From Siphonodentalium dalli (Eukaryota > Mollusca > Scaphopoda > Gadilida > Siphonodentaliidae), in NCBI GenBank assembly GCA_032622095.1, contig CP136066.1:231758961-231822960 (forward strand): 64,000 nt of DNA, written 5' to 3'. Made by a program: the position numbers and the translations under genes. The notes beneath the pieces were generated by a model that saw only the letters and a list, made by a program, of their open reading frames with translations, was not told the origin of the DNA and did no database searches. Every line of letters begins with the position of its first letter. The stretch's first letter is position 1. Shown piece after piece: positions 1 to 11,187 of the stretch.

Positions 1-159
1 TACTATAGATTTGTGCAAGAGCTGCTGATTTAATAAGAAAAACTAGAGCTTCAGGACTGAGACACCAAAGCTCCAGTAATTACACACCATTTTGTGGACA
101 GGGATGCTGATAATATGAAAATAGGGTTTTTTCCCCCTGATTTAAGTCAATAAGTAAAC
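1..159. other. Intergenic sequence, no gene seen
   Basis: No coding signal was found. A 17-bp segment at 103-119 (gggatgctgataatatg) recurs at 524-540, on the other side of the 160-377 foldback. The foldback therefore sits between two copies of the same short sequence. Confidence 0.5.
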
Positions 160-377
160 CATACAGTAATGCTCTAATTAATCGACTCCTTAACCACAGC
201 AGAATTATGGATAACTTTTCAGGATTTAGTCGGAAATATGGCTTGTTGCCATTCATTGGAAAGCTCTCAAAAGCTTTTCGATGAATGGCAACAAGCCATA
301 TTTCCGACTAAATCCTGAAAAGTTACCCATAATTCTGCTGTGGTTAAGAAGTCGATTAAATAGAGCATTACTGTATG
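160..377. repeat. Near-perfect foldback (hairpin) element
   Basis: The left arm (160-256) and right arm (281-377) are about 97 bp each. They are reverse complements with only a few mismatches and enclose a 24-bp spacer. The open frame on the minus strand here is only a by-product of the palindrome. It could be a foldback or MITE-type element, or the result of a recent inverted duplication. No target-site duplication was assigned. Confidence 0.85.
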
Positions 378-939
378 AGGTAAGAAAGCCCCCATGCAGT
401 GACACCGCATGCATGTTAGGATATTACCATAGTAAAGGCTAAAATCTGTGCAAAAATACATTAAAAACATCATACAAAACATTACTAGAGTTCCGGGAAG
501 GCGACATCAATTCTTTGGATAGAGGGATGCTGATAATATGTAATTAGGGGATTCTCCTTGTTGAACACATACTCACAGTTTGATTGTTGAGTACAGGTCA
601 AAATTAGCCCAATGCTCATCTTGTGTTGCTAGGTGATACACCAGGTCATGCTAATAGTTTATGGGTAGGTTAGATAGTAGTCACAATTACACTTAATCGC
701 AATTGATTGCGCTTAAGCGTAATTAATCACGCTTAAGCGCAATTCATTATTAAATGTGAATTTGGCCTCCCATAGTGGGTGACTGTTCTTCATTTCAAGA
801 TCTCTCGCTTTCTATATATGTATAAATATCAAGGAACTTCTAGCTCAATCTCATCAGCTATTGATCACGGCCATGCAACTACTATTTTCAGCATTCTGTG
901 TTAGAATATCATGTACGTGGTTCTGTCTCCAGTTTCCAG
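378..939. other. Intergenic, one small hairpin
   Basis: No gene is visible. A 15-bp-arm inverted repeat lies at 706-743, built on the core gcgcttaagcg with an 8-bp AT loop. The remainder is AT-rich unique sequence. Confidence 0.5.
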
Positions 940-1436
940 AGATTAAAGGTACTCAATCCGAACAGAGGGTCCCCATCTCAACAGATTCCAACAACAACAA
1001 TCCGATCAGAGGATCCTATATTACTATTTCTTTGGCTTTGGGGTAAAAAATATTTGATTCGAGTCGAGGAACCCATCAAACAAAGCTCAGAGTTATTAGA
1101 TACATGTATTGATTTTTGAAATTTGTTATTTACTCGAGATGAGTACTAATAATTGCCTTCAACTTCCGTAATATGCTCGGGATGTGTACACCAAAATCTA
1201 TTCAAACAGACAAGGATGGATAACTCTAAAATCAAGTGGTAATAATAATGCAATTATGACTGAGTTCTGGACCAGAAAGTATTCCCGATAATGAAAAATA
1301 ATAGATTTCTAAAATCGATATCTAACAAATCTGAGCTTTGATGGGTGACTTCCTCGACTCGAATCAAATATTTTTGACCCCGAAGCCATTGAAATAGTAA
1401 TTGAGAGGAGTTTTATCGGATTGAGTACCTTTAAAG
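940..1436. repeat. Imperfect foldback element with a 200-bp loop
   Basis: Sequence around 940-1110 recurs as its reverse complement at about 1315-1436. Shared blocks are aaaggtactcaatccg, attactatttc, atatttgattcgagtcgagg and catcaaa...gctcaga. The left arm carries extra sequence between the first two blocks. Small open frames over it are not genes. Confidence 0.7.
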
Positions 1437-2704
1437 GGGTACTGTACGCCATTTTCATTAAATTTCCGGTGACAACAACGATCTAATATCGATAATATAT
1501 AGAAACATAAAAGTAATTTGAGTCGAAGATGTATTCTGTAAACACTCAGGTTAATAATAGGCTATCTTAAAATTTAATAATTTAAAAGTTAATAATTTGA
1601 TATAAATTGAATTTATGACTGGAGCCATAAAATGGCGTCAATTAAATTACGAATTTCCGTAATCAAATAAAGTAATTGAGGGATACTGGATTGTTAAACC
1701 GATCGCACACACAAATGTGGACTAAATCACGAAAAAGTACTGTTCCCAATATTCTACAGTGGTTTAGGTATCAATTAGTTATGGTATCAATTTATTTCTC
1801 TGAAAGATGTGGGCAACTGGGTATATCAGTCTATCAGAAACACACACAATCACCCTGTACTATTAATATCGCGCCCCGTACTCTTATTTATATGGACACC
1901 CCCCCCCCCTGTACTTTTATTTCACCTCGGCTATTATTTGGATCTCGATCGAGAGTAGTGCTACAATCTCTCTGCACCGTCCAAATTATTTCTAGAATGT
2001 TACATTGTTGCCGGAATTTGGTGGATCTGTGACATTTAATAAACAATTATGACAGTTCAAACTCTGATCTGTGAATTGTCGATATGTACGGTAGAAAGTC
2101 TATCGCAAATGCGAAATCACAATGTCGCAGACAACAACAAAAATAGAATAGCTGAACATCGAAATGCATGCTGTGTCGACCAATTTTAATCAACGTTACA
2201 CAAACAATGCAGTCTTCAACTTGTAGCGTCGCTTTTCATAATTTTGCCGATTCAAAAATATTTTTCCGTGACGTCGTCTTTGATGACGCGCTGTATGAAA
2301 ACAGAGCCAGCGTTTTGGTGTAAACAATATTTAATTTCGAACAAAACATGTAATACATACAAACAATTTGACATAAATAATAATAATGTTCAAAACGGGG
2401 ATTAGACAACAAGCCTAAAAGGCTTTTATCAAGTCTTTTCCTCGGAGAAGGAAGTTTACCCTTGGTATCAGACTAGTACCATATAGGGTAAATTTAGCAG
2501 ACGGGGATAACATGTTAGATCCGAAAAAATATTGTTCAAGAAGGGGTTATAGAGGGATAGAGTACAGGAAGGAAGAACAAACCTGCACTCATTGGTTCGA
2601 TGGATATTGGGGATACATTGATCAACGCTAATCGATATCATTGGGATAAGAGAAAAGAACTAAGAAATAAGATAGTGGACATGAATGGAAGCGGTTATTT
2701 TTCA
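1437..2704. other. Intergenic, no gene seen
   Basis: This is AT-rich sequence with a C-run at about 1900-1909. The 118-residue open frame at 1676-2032 has no recognisable motif, no splice context and low-complexity composition. I do not call it a gene. Confidence 0.5.
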
Positions 2705-3155
2705 GTGAAATAAACGTGATATAAAAATAGGACAGATGGACGGACGGACTGACATGTTATGCAATGCAATTTGTCCTACATATGATTGACATAGACCGGG
2801 TCAAGTTTCTAGCCTGTATATGGTTATAATGCATAAAAGGGCTGTGGATGTACTAGAAACAACATAGTCATATACTTATACAGTGCATGTAATTCACGAT
2901 ATACTTATAACGATGAGCAGACGAGAAGTGAGTTGGGTGACTGAACCAAGCCGGTGAAATAAACGTGATATAAAAATAGGACAGGTGGACGGACGGACTG
3001 ACATGTAATGCAATTTGGCCTACATATGATTGGCATACACCGGGTCAAGTCTCTAGCCTGTATATGGTTATGGTGCATAAAAGGGCTATGGTGTACTAAA
3101 AAAACATAGTCATATAATTATACTGTGCAATACGATTTACGATATACTTACAAAG
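2705..3155 (+). repeat. Tandem duplication, unit about 249 bp
   Basis: A unit beginning gtgaaataaacgtgatat at 2705 recurs at 2954 with small substitutions and indels. It includes the ggacggacggactgacatg tract and the ending catagtcatat...tacgatatactta. No coding content was recognised. Confidence 0.8.
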
Positions 3156-3424
3156 CCAGCGTTTTGCAAAAGCGACTTTTACTCTGCAGTGGGTCACTAT
3201 TTGGAGTTGAATTACATAAATGCGCGCATACAACCGAAATAATCGCGACCTACACTTTAATAGCAAGACTCTTGACTCGTACAATATGTATATACTCTAC
3301 AAATAAGAGCTGCTACCGGTAATCCCATAAAAGACGTACCCTCAAACATGAATTTGTAACTTGTTTTGGCCATGACATTTAAAGGCCCACTTCATTTTTG
3401 AACCCCCAGATTACTTTTTATATA

Positions 3425-3580
3425 ATAGTAGCTGGTGGGCCCCGACTTTGTCCGGGCTGTTTCCCCTCTGCTTTCCGAGAAAGGCTCGATTTCATCTTAA
3501 ATTGACCATTTTGTAGTTCAAGGTCCGGTCAGGGTCACGGTTTGCTAGGTATCAAATTTTTTTGAAATCCGCCCAAAATA
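3425..3580 (-). mobile_element. Helitron 3'-end fragment, reverse orientation
   Basis: Read on the minus strand, this ends with gcccggacaaagtcggggc, then ccaccagcta. That is the same hairpin-plus-CTAG type of terminus seen intact at 19737. The body also matches (the caaggtccggtcagggtcac block). The last base of CTAG is changed, so this is probably an old, truncated copy. Confidence 0.55.
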
Positions 3581-3867
3581 ATCATATTTTATGGCATAGA
3601 TTGACAAGATATATCTAACCGTATATCTTATCTTATGTTATATTGTAAATACCTCCTATGTCAGGAGAACCGACGTTGGCATACACACTCACACGGCTGT
3701 ATAGACTTTGTGTTAGTATTGTTATTCTATATGTAGGGGTATTTTTAGTAGGACTTGTTAGTACTTTTACATATATACATACATGGAGGAGTATTTTTAC
3801 CATGCTTGCGAACCAGACTGGCACTCAACTTGACAGGCCTGAAATTTTTATGTCTATTCTTATGCAT
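3581..3867. other. Intergenic, nothing recognised
   Basis: The overlapping open frames on both strands (about 60-80 residues) show no domain and no splice context. I see no gene. Confidence 0.4.
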
Positions 3868-4886
3868 ACCCTGTTTAGTGCTGAAACCGTTTACCTAATT
3901 TTGTAGCTGGTTAACCGCGACGTGTAACCGGATCATAACTGGTTATCCCCCATTTTCAACCTATGACTTTATACTGATTATTTATACTATAATTTGTACC
4001 AATATATCAGCATAATTTGATTTATTAACTGTATGGCAAACTCGTGTAATGTTTACACAGACAGAGCTTGTATTAAACGAATGTAAATCACCAAACACGA
4101 ACGTCACAAAGCCACATGTTGACAACTTGGCAGATGACACAGTGAACTAAAACTCGCAGTTTTTTATAAATAGACGTGTCATGCTTGACCTATTTGTACT
4201 GCAGTTGCGACTGCTACCTGACTTGTTATCGTTCTCATTTTGGGAAGAATATTGTGTGACCTATATACATGTTCATACATGCAAATATCGACAGTTTTGT
4301 ATTGCCATTATAGCGATTGCGCGACTGGCTGATTATTAAGTCATGTGACTCAGGTATTCTAACCGCTGGGTGTTTTTTTAGCGATTTGAGATAGATAGGA
4401 TGACTGACGACCGATAAACACAATTATGAAGTTTGTGAACTTTATGTAGTTAACAAATGAAAGTTTAAAAAAACAGCTGAAAACCTGCTAAAAACACTGT
4501 TTTCTGTTAGAAGACAGTCAAATACTGAGAATTAGTCATTATGATGCAAATAAGTCCGACTGCAGGGGAACACCATTTTGATTCGAGTTCATTTGAACTT
4601 CATCGACTGAGATTACTCAAACTCAGTAATGTTAGAAGTATAGACCGAGCGTATGTAAATAGGGTTGGTTCTCAGAGTTTGCATTCTGCGGCTCTGCCAA
4701 TTTCTCTTTGAAATGTGCCCAGACATCTGATTTACTAATTTCTTGGGTATCCATGATACTATCTACAAGTAGTCAGTCGGAGAGTAGATGTCAAATGACC
4801 ACGCCGTATACTGCAGTGAAAACGATTGTATTGATCTTTGCCGATGACCCAGTGGCGTCAGTGCACATGTTTTACCAGACATCGGA

Positions 4887-4918
4887 ACATCAAAGATGAC
4901 GTCATGCATCTTTGATGT
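4887..4918. repeat. Short palindrome containing TGACGTCA
   Basis: acatcaaagatgacgtcatg followed by catctttgatgt forms a 32-bp inverted repeat around a CRE-like octamer. It lies inside a non-autonomous transposon, so a regulatory role is unsupported. Confidence 0.5.
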
Positions 4919-5112
4919 TTACCGGCTAATGCCAGACTATGTAATATTCCATTCATGGAAGACTTGATCTGGCACCAGATTTTCACTTTTAATATGCGTA
5001 ATTGCGAATGTATACCCCCTGAGTGATAACGTTTGTAGCAAAATTGATAAAGTACTCGTGTTTAAAAGCTACTGTTATCAGTCTATGCCGATTAAGGACC
5101 TGAATACGTTAG

Positions 5113-5155
5113 TTTTTATACGCCCTTTTTGAAAAAAGGTCGTATTATGTTATCA

Positions 5156-5186
<31 letters not shown>

Positions 5187-6349
5187 CGTCCGTCTGTCCG
5201 TCCGTGTTTACTAATGACTACTTATGTGGCTAAGATTGTGTAAAATGGATATTTATGTGCATAACTTCCGTTGCGTGGCTAGCCACGTAACAGCTTTCAG
5301 ATGGACGTTAAAAAATGATCTATTTGGCCTTATCAGCTTATTTAATTTTGTAGTCACTCAAAATTTGGAAAAAAAAAGTCCATCGATTTAGACATCCATG
5401 ACCTGTCAATAGGAGATGTCGGACACTGACGGACATTTATGTGGCTAGCCACCCAATCACGGACCTGTCAGTTTCTCCTATTCCACTGTCCCAGTTGCTG
5501 TGAGCAAGTTTTTGAGTTTTAATCAGCTTCTTCTGCTGTAATTCCAACATGTTATGAATCCATAATCTGGAGTTTTATCACTATCTACTACTTGATAGCC
5601 ACATAAAATTTTATGGCTACTTGAGAAGCCACATAAAAACTAAAGCCACATTACCATTTCTAGCCACATAGGTCGGAGCCACATATCTACCCATTTGTTC
5701 GTCCGTCCGTCCGTCCGTTAACATTTTTGGTTTCCGATCGATAACTCCAGTTTGGATTATTTGATCTGAACCAAAGTTGTTATGTGTATTTCCCAGCTAA
5801 AGATACGGGCCAAGTTCGAATATGGGTTATGTCCAATTATTTTGACATGAGTTACGGCCCTTTTTCGACTTAGAATTTTACCGTCTGTTAATATTTTTGG
5901 TTTCCGACCGATAACTCCAGTTTGGATTATTTTATCTGAACCAAAGTTGGTATGTGTATTTTCCCAGCTAAAGATACAGGCCAAGTTCGAATATGGGTTC
6001 CGTCCAATTATTTTTACATGAGTTACGGCCCTTTTTCAATTTAGAATTTGACCAATTTCATAACATTTTGGTTTCCGACCGATAACTCCAGTTTTTATTA
6101 TTTGAGCTGAACCAAAGCTGGTATGTGTATATCCCAGCTAAAACTACACGCCAAGTTTGAATATAGGTTCTGTCTAATTATTTTTACATGAGTTATGGCC
6201 ATTTTTCGACTTAGAATTTGACCACATTTTGGGATTGAAATTAGGGGTATATCAGATTTTCTTTAAATGTAAGCTCAAAGTATTTTGTGATAGTACAATT
6301 CGAAATGGCTAAAGGGCGTATTTTGCCACGCCCTAGCGATGCTCTTGTT
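5113..6349 (+). mobile_element. CTCTTGTT-class element with (GTCY)n tract
   Basis: It starts in a T-run with a palindrome (atacgccctttttg, then aaaaaaggtcgtat), followed by a (GTCT/GTCC)n tract at 5155-5204. It ends with ctagcgatg and CTCTTGTT at 6342-6349. The architecture resembles Helentron-associated (HINE/mini-me/pearl-like) non-autonomous elements; this class assignment is an inference. Two related heads occur at 26542 and 38598. Confidence 0.7.
5715..6235 (+). repeat. Three tandem units of about 178 bp inside the element
   Basis: The block ggtttccgatcgataactcc ... cccagctaaagatac ... gagttacggccctttttcga occurs three times, starting near 5727, 5899 and 6068. Such internal amplification is typical of the repeat class seen throughout the window. 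Confidence 0.75.
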
Positions 6350-6430
6350 ATCAGTGGCATTGCATGTGTGTAATACATAGCGGTTGTCAACCGGATATCC
6401 GTTTCAGCACTAACCCTGTTAGGCAGGTAA

Positions 6431-6655
6431 CTCTATCTACATAAAGTTTGAGCCATTGTCATGGCTTTGTATCCGTCGTCCGTGTGTGTGCGTGATTCGT
6501 CAACAATTTCCTTTAGCACGGGCTACCTTTGGTCGGATTACTATGAAATTTGTCATGGATGTTGACATTGACATGTAGATGGGAACGAGTAATTTTGGGG
6601 TCATTCGGCCAAAAAACATGGCCGCCAGTGGCCATCTTGGATTTTACGTCGTCAA
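6431..6655 (+). repeat. AGCTCAA-family repeat, 5'-truncated copy
   Basis: It matches the body of the family (aaagtttgagc, gtgtgtgcgtga, tcgtcaacaatttcctttag, catggatgttgacattgaca, aacatggccgcc). It stops abruptly after ccatcttggattttac. It borders the duplicated OTUD5 exon. Confidence 0.75.
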
Positions 6656-6781
6656 TCAGAATGCATGTTTTAGTGACAAATTATCAATTTGACTTTAATA
6701 CAATTCATTATCAATGTTAACATTGGAGTCGATTCGACTCGATTGCAAACTATTCATTCTGACTTTGTTCCTTCCTTTCAG

Positions 6782-6938
6782 GCTAAAAATGCTGATTATT
6801 TCATGCACTATGTAACAGAAGACTTCAACACGTATTTAAACAAGAAGCGTCTTATACATTGTCATGGCAACCACATAGAGATTCACTCTGTTAGTGAGCT
6901 GTTTAACAGGAACATTGAAGTATATCAGTACAGTTTAG
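6782..6938 (+). CDS. OTUD5: OTUD5-like deubiquitinase exon, copy 1 (partial gene)
   Basis: The exon is bounded by a good acceptor (ttccttcctttcag) and donor (AG|GTAAGT). It starts in phase 0 and ends after one base of a codon (157 bp). It encodes 52 residues including NADYFMHYVTEDFNTYLNKK and CHGNHIEIHSVSELFNRNI. This matches, from memory, the stretch of the OTUD5 OTU domain with NYVTEDFTTYINRKR and CHGNHIEMQAMAEMYNR. OTUD5 is a cysteine deubiquitinase; the catalytic Cys is in an earlier exon not found here. No other OTUD5 exon was recognised in the window, so either the introns are very long or this is an isolated fragment. The residues that differ between copies (Asn in NADYF, Ile in HIEIH) are ancestral-like here. 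Confidence 0.8.
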
Positions 6939-7013
6939 GTAAGTCATCCACCCACCACTCCAAATTATCACCCAGGATCACTCCATTTCCAGCACGCCCA
7001 GCACATATATTAT

Positions 7014-7402
7014 TAGCTCAACTTTACTTTGTAAAGTTTGAGCTATTGTCATGGCTTGGTATCCGTCGTCCGTGTGTTTGTGTGCGTGACGCGTCAACAA
7101 TTTCCTTTAGCACGAGATACCTTTGGTCGGATTACTATGAAATTTGTCATGGATGTTGGCATTGACATGTAGATGGGAACGAGTAATTTTGGGGTCATTC
7201 GGCCAAAAAACATGGCCGCCAGCAGCCATCTTGGATTTTACTCTTTGCATGACTAAATCTTTTGGCACAGGCTACATGTCGTACCTTTGGCCCGATCATT
7301 ATGAAAATTGTCCTGGATGTTGACATTGGCATGTAGATGGGAACGAGTCATTTTGGGGTCAATCGGCCAAAAAACATGGCCGCCAATGGCCATCTTGGAT
7401 TT
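7014..7402 (+). repeat. AGCTCAA-family repeat between the two exon copies
   Basis: It begins with the 5' palindrome agctcaactttac, tt, gtaaagtttgagct. Two body units follow, each with catggatgtt, cattttggggtca and aacatggccgcc. It runs into ccatcttggattttacgtcg, which is the left edge of the second duplication unit. Confidence 0.75.
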
Positions 7403-7539
7403 TACGTCGTCAATCGGAATGCATGTCTTAGTGACAAATTATCAACTTGACTTTAATACAATTCATTATCAATGTTAACATTGGAGTCGATTCAACTCGA
7501 TTGCAAACTATTCATTCTGACTTTGTTCCTTCCTTTCAG

Positions 7540-7696
7540 GCTAAACATGCTGATTATTTCATGCACTATGTAACAGAAGACTTCAACACGTATTTAAACA
7601 AGAAGCGTCTTATACATTGTCATGGCAACCACAAAGAGATTCACTCTGTTAGTGAGCTGTTTAACAGGAACATTGAAGTATATCAGTACAGTTTAG
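7540..7696 (+). CDS. OTUD5: OTUD5-like exon, tandem copy 2
   Basis: This is identical in length and splice sites to the exon at 6782-6938, with two base differences, both amino-acid changing: Asn to His (HADYF) and Ile to Lys (HKEIH). The Lys falls at a position that is hydrophobic in the OTUD5 sequence I recall, so this copy looks like the derived one. Both exons are 157 bp (52 codons plus 1), so splicing both into one mRNA would shift the frame. Only mutually exclusive use, or skipping of one, would keep the protein intact. Confidence 0.75.
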
Positions 7697-7773
7697 GTAA
7701 GTCATCCACCCACCACTCCAAATTATCACCCAGGATCACTCCATTTCCAGCACGCCCAGCACATATATTATTA

Positions 7774-8443
7774 GCTCAACTTTACTTTGTAAAGTTTGAG
7801 CTGTTGCCATGGCTTGGTATCTGTCGTCCGTGTGTTTATGTGCGTGACTCGTCAACAATTTCCTTTAGCACGAGATACCTTTGGTCGGATTACTATGAAA
7901 TTTGTCATGGATGTTTGCATTGACATGTAGATGGGAACGAGTAATTTTGGGGTCATTCGGCCAAAAACATGGCCGCCAGTGGCCATCTTGGATTTCAAAA
8001 TTCAATCCATTAGCATGGGCAACAGGTCGTACTGTTTGTCCGATCGTCATGAAATTTGTGATGGATGTTAATATTGACATGTACTGATGTAGATGGGAAG
8101 TTGGGAACGAGTTATTTTGGGGTTGTTCGACCAAAAAATATGGCGGCCAGCAGCCATCTTGGATTTTACTCTTTGCATGACTAAATCCTTTTGCACGGGC
8201 TACAGGTCGTAGCTTTGGTCTGATCACCATGAAATTTGTCATGGATGTTAACAATGACATGCAGATGGGAACGAGTCATTTTGGGGTCATTTGGCAAAAA
8301 ACATGGCTGCCAGTGGTCATCTTGGATTTTACTCTTTGCATAACTAGGCCTTTCAACTTTCCACATTCCTAATCACTCCATTGAATGTAGCACGTACATT
8401 AATTTAAATTATTTCCTTTCTAAGTTTAGCTACATTTTATGTA
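7774..8443 (+). repeat. AGCTCAA-family repeat, long copy
   Basis: It has the 5' palindrome at 7774-7802, then three or four body units of about 130-185 bp. The ending is ctaggcctttcaactttccacattcctaatcactcc, then aagtttagctac. Open frames on the minus strand here (NIHDKFH, QDGHW, RSHLHV repeats) are readings of the repeat, not genes. Confidence 0.8.
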
Positions 8444-9115
8444 GTGTTACACAATTCTGTTCAACAATGTTCCATCATACAGACCTTCTCAACAGAATTG
8501 TCCCATACGACCGCGTTGGAGTAACGTTTCGACCGCGTTGATGACAAAAACTACAACGGGGTCGTAACGTTACCCCAACACGGTCGTGATTTTTTTTCTC
8601 AACACGGTCGAGCAGAGCTTAAAATTCGGCGAGAATCCAACCGAAGATTCTCGTAAATATTCTCGCAAAATACCATGGATTCTTGCGAAATAGTATGTTT
8701 TGATTCTCACAAAATTGAACGGAATATATGCCCTGTCGGGGTAACCGTCAACACACCATAACGCGGTTGGCATGACCGTCCACACAACAAACACGGTTGA
8801 GGTAACCGTCAACGCAACAAACGAGGTCGAGAGAATAGCTTATCAACTGTAATAATAATAATTGAATAATATTGTAAACAAGAATGTTCGCCACAGTGAA
8901 TTCTAACTTTGAGACATTAGCTCATTTTATTAAAAAAATTTCAATTGAAGAGATAAAATGAACGACACCCACCAATTTTAGTTTTATACAATTTTCCGAT
9001 AGGAAATGGAAGGAAAGGTTGTAATAAAGGCTCAAAATATTATTATTTTACTGACTGTCAAAAAGACAGGCACTAAATGGATGGAGCTGGTCATTTCAGA
9101 ATGCAGACTTTCATT
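8444..9115. other. No gene; cluster of degenerate acaacgcggtcg motifs
   Basis: Between about 8505 and 8830 the decamer-like motif caacgcggtcg, or its complement cgaccgcgttg, occurs about nine times with changes. It is mixed with gattctcg/cgagaatc segments. The pattern suggests a decayed foldback element. Nothing coding is visible. Confidence 0.45.
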
Positions 9116-9568
9116 TTTAGCTCAACTTTACTTTGTAAAGTTTGAGCTATTGCCATGGCTGGGTATCCGTCGTCCATGTGTGTGTGTGCGTGACTCGTCA
9201 ACAATTTCCTTTAGCATGGGCTACAGGTTGTACCTCTGGTCGGATCATTATGATATTTGTCATGCCTTTTGACATTGACATGTAGATGGGAACGAGTCAT
9301 TTTGGGGTCGTTCGGCCAAAAAAACATGGCCGCCAGTGGCCATCTTTGATTTCAAAATTCAATCCATTAATAGCACGGGCAATAGGTCGTACTGTTTGTC
9401 TGATCGTCATGAAATTTGTGATGGATGTTAATATTGACATGTAGATGGGAAGGAGTTATTTTGGGGTTGTTCAACCAAAAAACATGGCCGCCAGCAGTCA
9501 TCTTGGATTTTACTCTTTGCATGACTAAATCCTTTGGCACGGGCTACAAGTCGTATATTTGGTCTGAT
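9116..9568 (+). repeat. AGCTCAA-family repeat, 5' half (split by insertion)
   Basis: It starts with the agctcaactttac palindrome and breaks at tttggtctgat. The same repeat resumes after 11449 with ggtccgatca. The two halves were separated by the hAT-type element at 9569-11449. Confidence 0.8.
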
Positions 9569-9751
9569 CAGGGAAGGATCCAGGGCTCTTTTGATACCTG
9601 TTACAGGTTTGGGCTACCAAACTATGATGGCTTAAATGTCCCCAAATTGCAGTGGATAGTTTTATTAAAGCTGAATTTTCTATATTTTGAAGGAAATCTT
9701 CTATTACAATTCAACAACATGCAATGCAAATCATCGATATACAGTTGATAT

Positions 9752-11101
9752 TAGAGCTGAAACGGTTGACCCATTCTTCTAACCGGTTAACCATCGGGGT
9801 TAACCGGATTTCAACCGGTTAACCGCTAAATTTCTAGCGGACTTCTCTCACACTAATTATGTCGACATTATGCCATGCTCCAGGGACAAACCTAGGTGAG
9901 AAGTAGTAGCTGAAATAAAGACCTTATTATTCACGGCATTTAACGATATTCAAAAACACGCATTAACTGTTCTTTTGCTGGCTCTAGTGATGGGGAATGA
10001 GCAAGTGAAATTTGTGAATGGCAGGGGAGATCGCTTATTTGCCGTGATCAGCATATGTTTGGGCATTTGTAAAACGAGTAAAATAGTATGGGTATTGGTA
10101 AAACGAGTAACAAAACTATATATTAAATATCTGTAATATATCATTATCATCATTGGTATATCCTCCAATGCATTATATATAAAGACAAGAAAGTAATAAC
10201 TACATGTAGAGAACAAAAAGGAAGGTCAGTTAGGTCAGACTCGCAGTCCTATTCAGTATTCGAGCTATTCGTCGGTATCATGATAGCGGACACTAGTGTT
10301 GGGAGGTTATATAATTTACGTTTCGGTTTCGGTTTTAGTATGCAATCACTTAACATATAGCAATTACTGCCAAATTGAGTGTTAATTAGTCCCACAGACA
10401 CAACCAGTTACAGAGTAGCATGGAGCATCAATTTCCTTGATAAAAGGGAAGATTATTGAAGAAGTTTTGGGTTGCTTCAACTACGATGTCTGTTGGGTCA
10501 CTCAATTGAATTGATCATATTAAATCACAACAGGGATGAAGAACGGGAAGAGTGAAGACATTGTGCTGCTGATCTCAATCTTCAAACTTTGTCGACTTAC
10601 ATAGTTTTTATAAACCCCACTGTAAAACAGTTTTATATATAGTATGTCGTGGTGTGACTCCAATTTGAATCCATGTTGCTTCGTGCAGTATTAACTATTA
10701 AGTTACGAAAGCACGCATTGCCACACAACGCCACTTTTACGTTGTCATTTCCTTGTGTGCATTCAGACTTGATACATAGTGACTGCACACATGCTTTTGT
10801 CGGAAGAAAACTTCAAAGGGTCGGAATTGATTGAAGGTCGCCGACACTTCCAGACAGTTCGAGAATTGCTACTAAGTATCTGATACTACCGCGTGTACCA
10901 ATTAATGCTTGCATTGCACTCTACTATCGGTGACACAGGATTTAGTATTAGTTTTGCATCATTTAACCTAATATTTTGAGGATTATTCACGTTCACATTC
11001 AACTGACAACGGGATGCGGTTACGTCCGGTTCATATTTTTCTAACCGGTTACGTCGCTAACCGGATGCTAACCGGTTAACCGTCTAACCGTTTCAGCTCT
11101 A
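9752..11101. mobile_element. hAT-type element nested in another hAT-type element
   Basis: The inverted ends are tagagctgaaacggtt at the left and aaccgtttcagctcta at the right. Perfect 8-bp duplications gttgatat flank it at 9744-9751 and 11102-11109. Many aaccggttaacc palindromes lie in both subterminal regions and may bind transposase. Internally there is no gene. It belongs to the same family as 3876-6412. Confidence 0.9.
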
Positions 11102-11187
11102 GTTGATATAGAGCCTTTATTTGCTTAATCAAGTGTCCAGTGAGAAATAATATAACCCTTTCATGACTGGGGCTTCTTGAAATTTTG

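Larger units (their letters stand above)
3876..6412. mobile_element. Non-autonomous hAT-type element with 8-bp target duplication
   Basis: The ends are inverted (tagtgctgaaaccg at the left, cgtttcagcacta at the right). The element is flanked by identical 8-bp duplications accctgtt at 3868-3875 and 6413-6420, which is the hAT target length. The subterminal regions carry ggttaaccg and ccggat motifs shared with the related element at 9752-11101. There is no transposase reading frame. A separate CTCTTGTT-class element (5113-6349) is nested inside it. Confidence 0.85.
6640..7960 (+). repeat. 758-bp tandem duplication carrying an OTUD5 exon
   Basis: Bases around 6660-7200 align to 7418-7958 at a constant offset of 758 bp with very few differences. 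Each unit holds an intron stretch, one exon and an AGCTCAA-family repeat. The outer edges lie in copies of that repeat, so unequal exchange between repeat copies is the simplest origin. An unresolved haplotype or assembly duplication is the alternative. Confidence 0.85.

Noticed and set aside
1676-2032. 118-residue plus-strand frame
   Set aside because: There is no domain, no splice context and skewed composition. Chance frames of this size are expected in 64 kb.
4895-4912. CRE promoter site (TGACGTCA)
   Set aside because: The octamer lies within a palindrome inside a non-autonomous transposon, with no gene start nearby.
7865-8260. 131-residue minus-strand frame
   Set aside because: It is a reading of AGCTCAA-family body units; the same peptide pieces (NIHDKFH, QDGHW) recur at other copies of the repeat.
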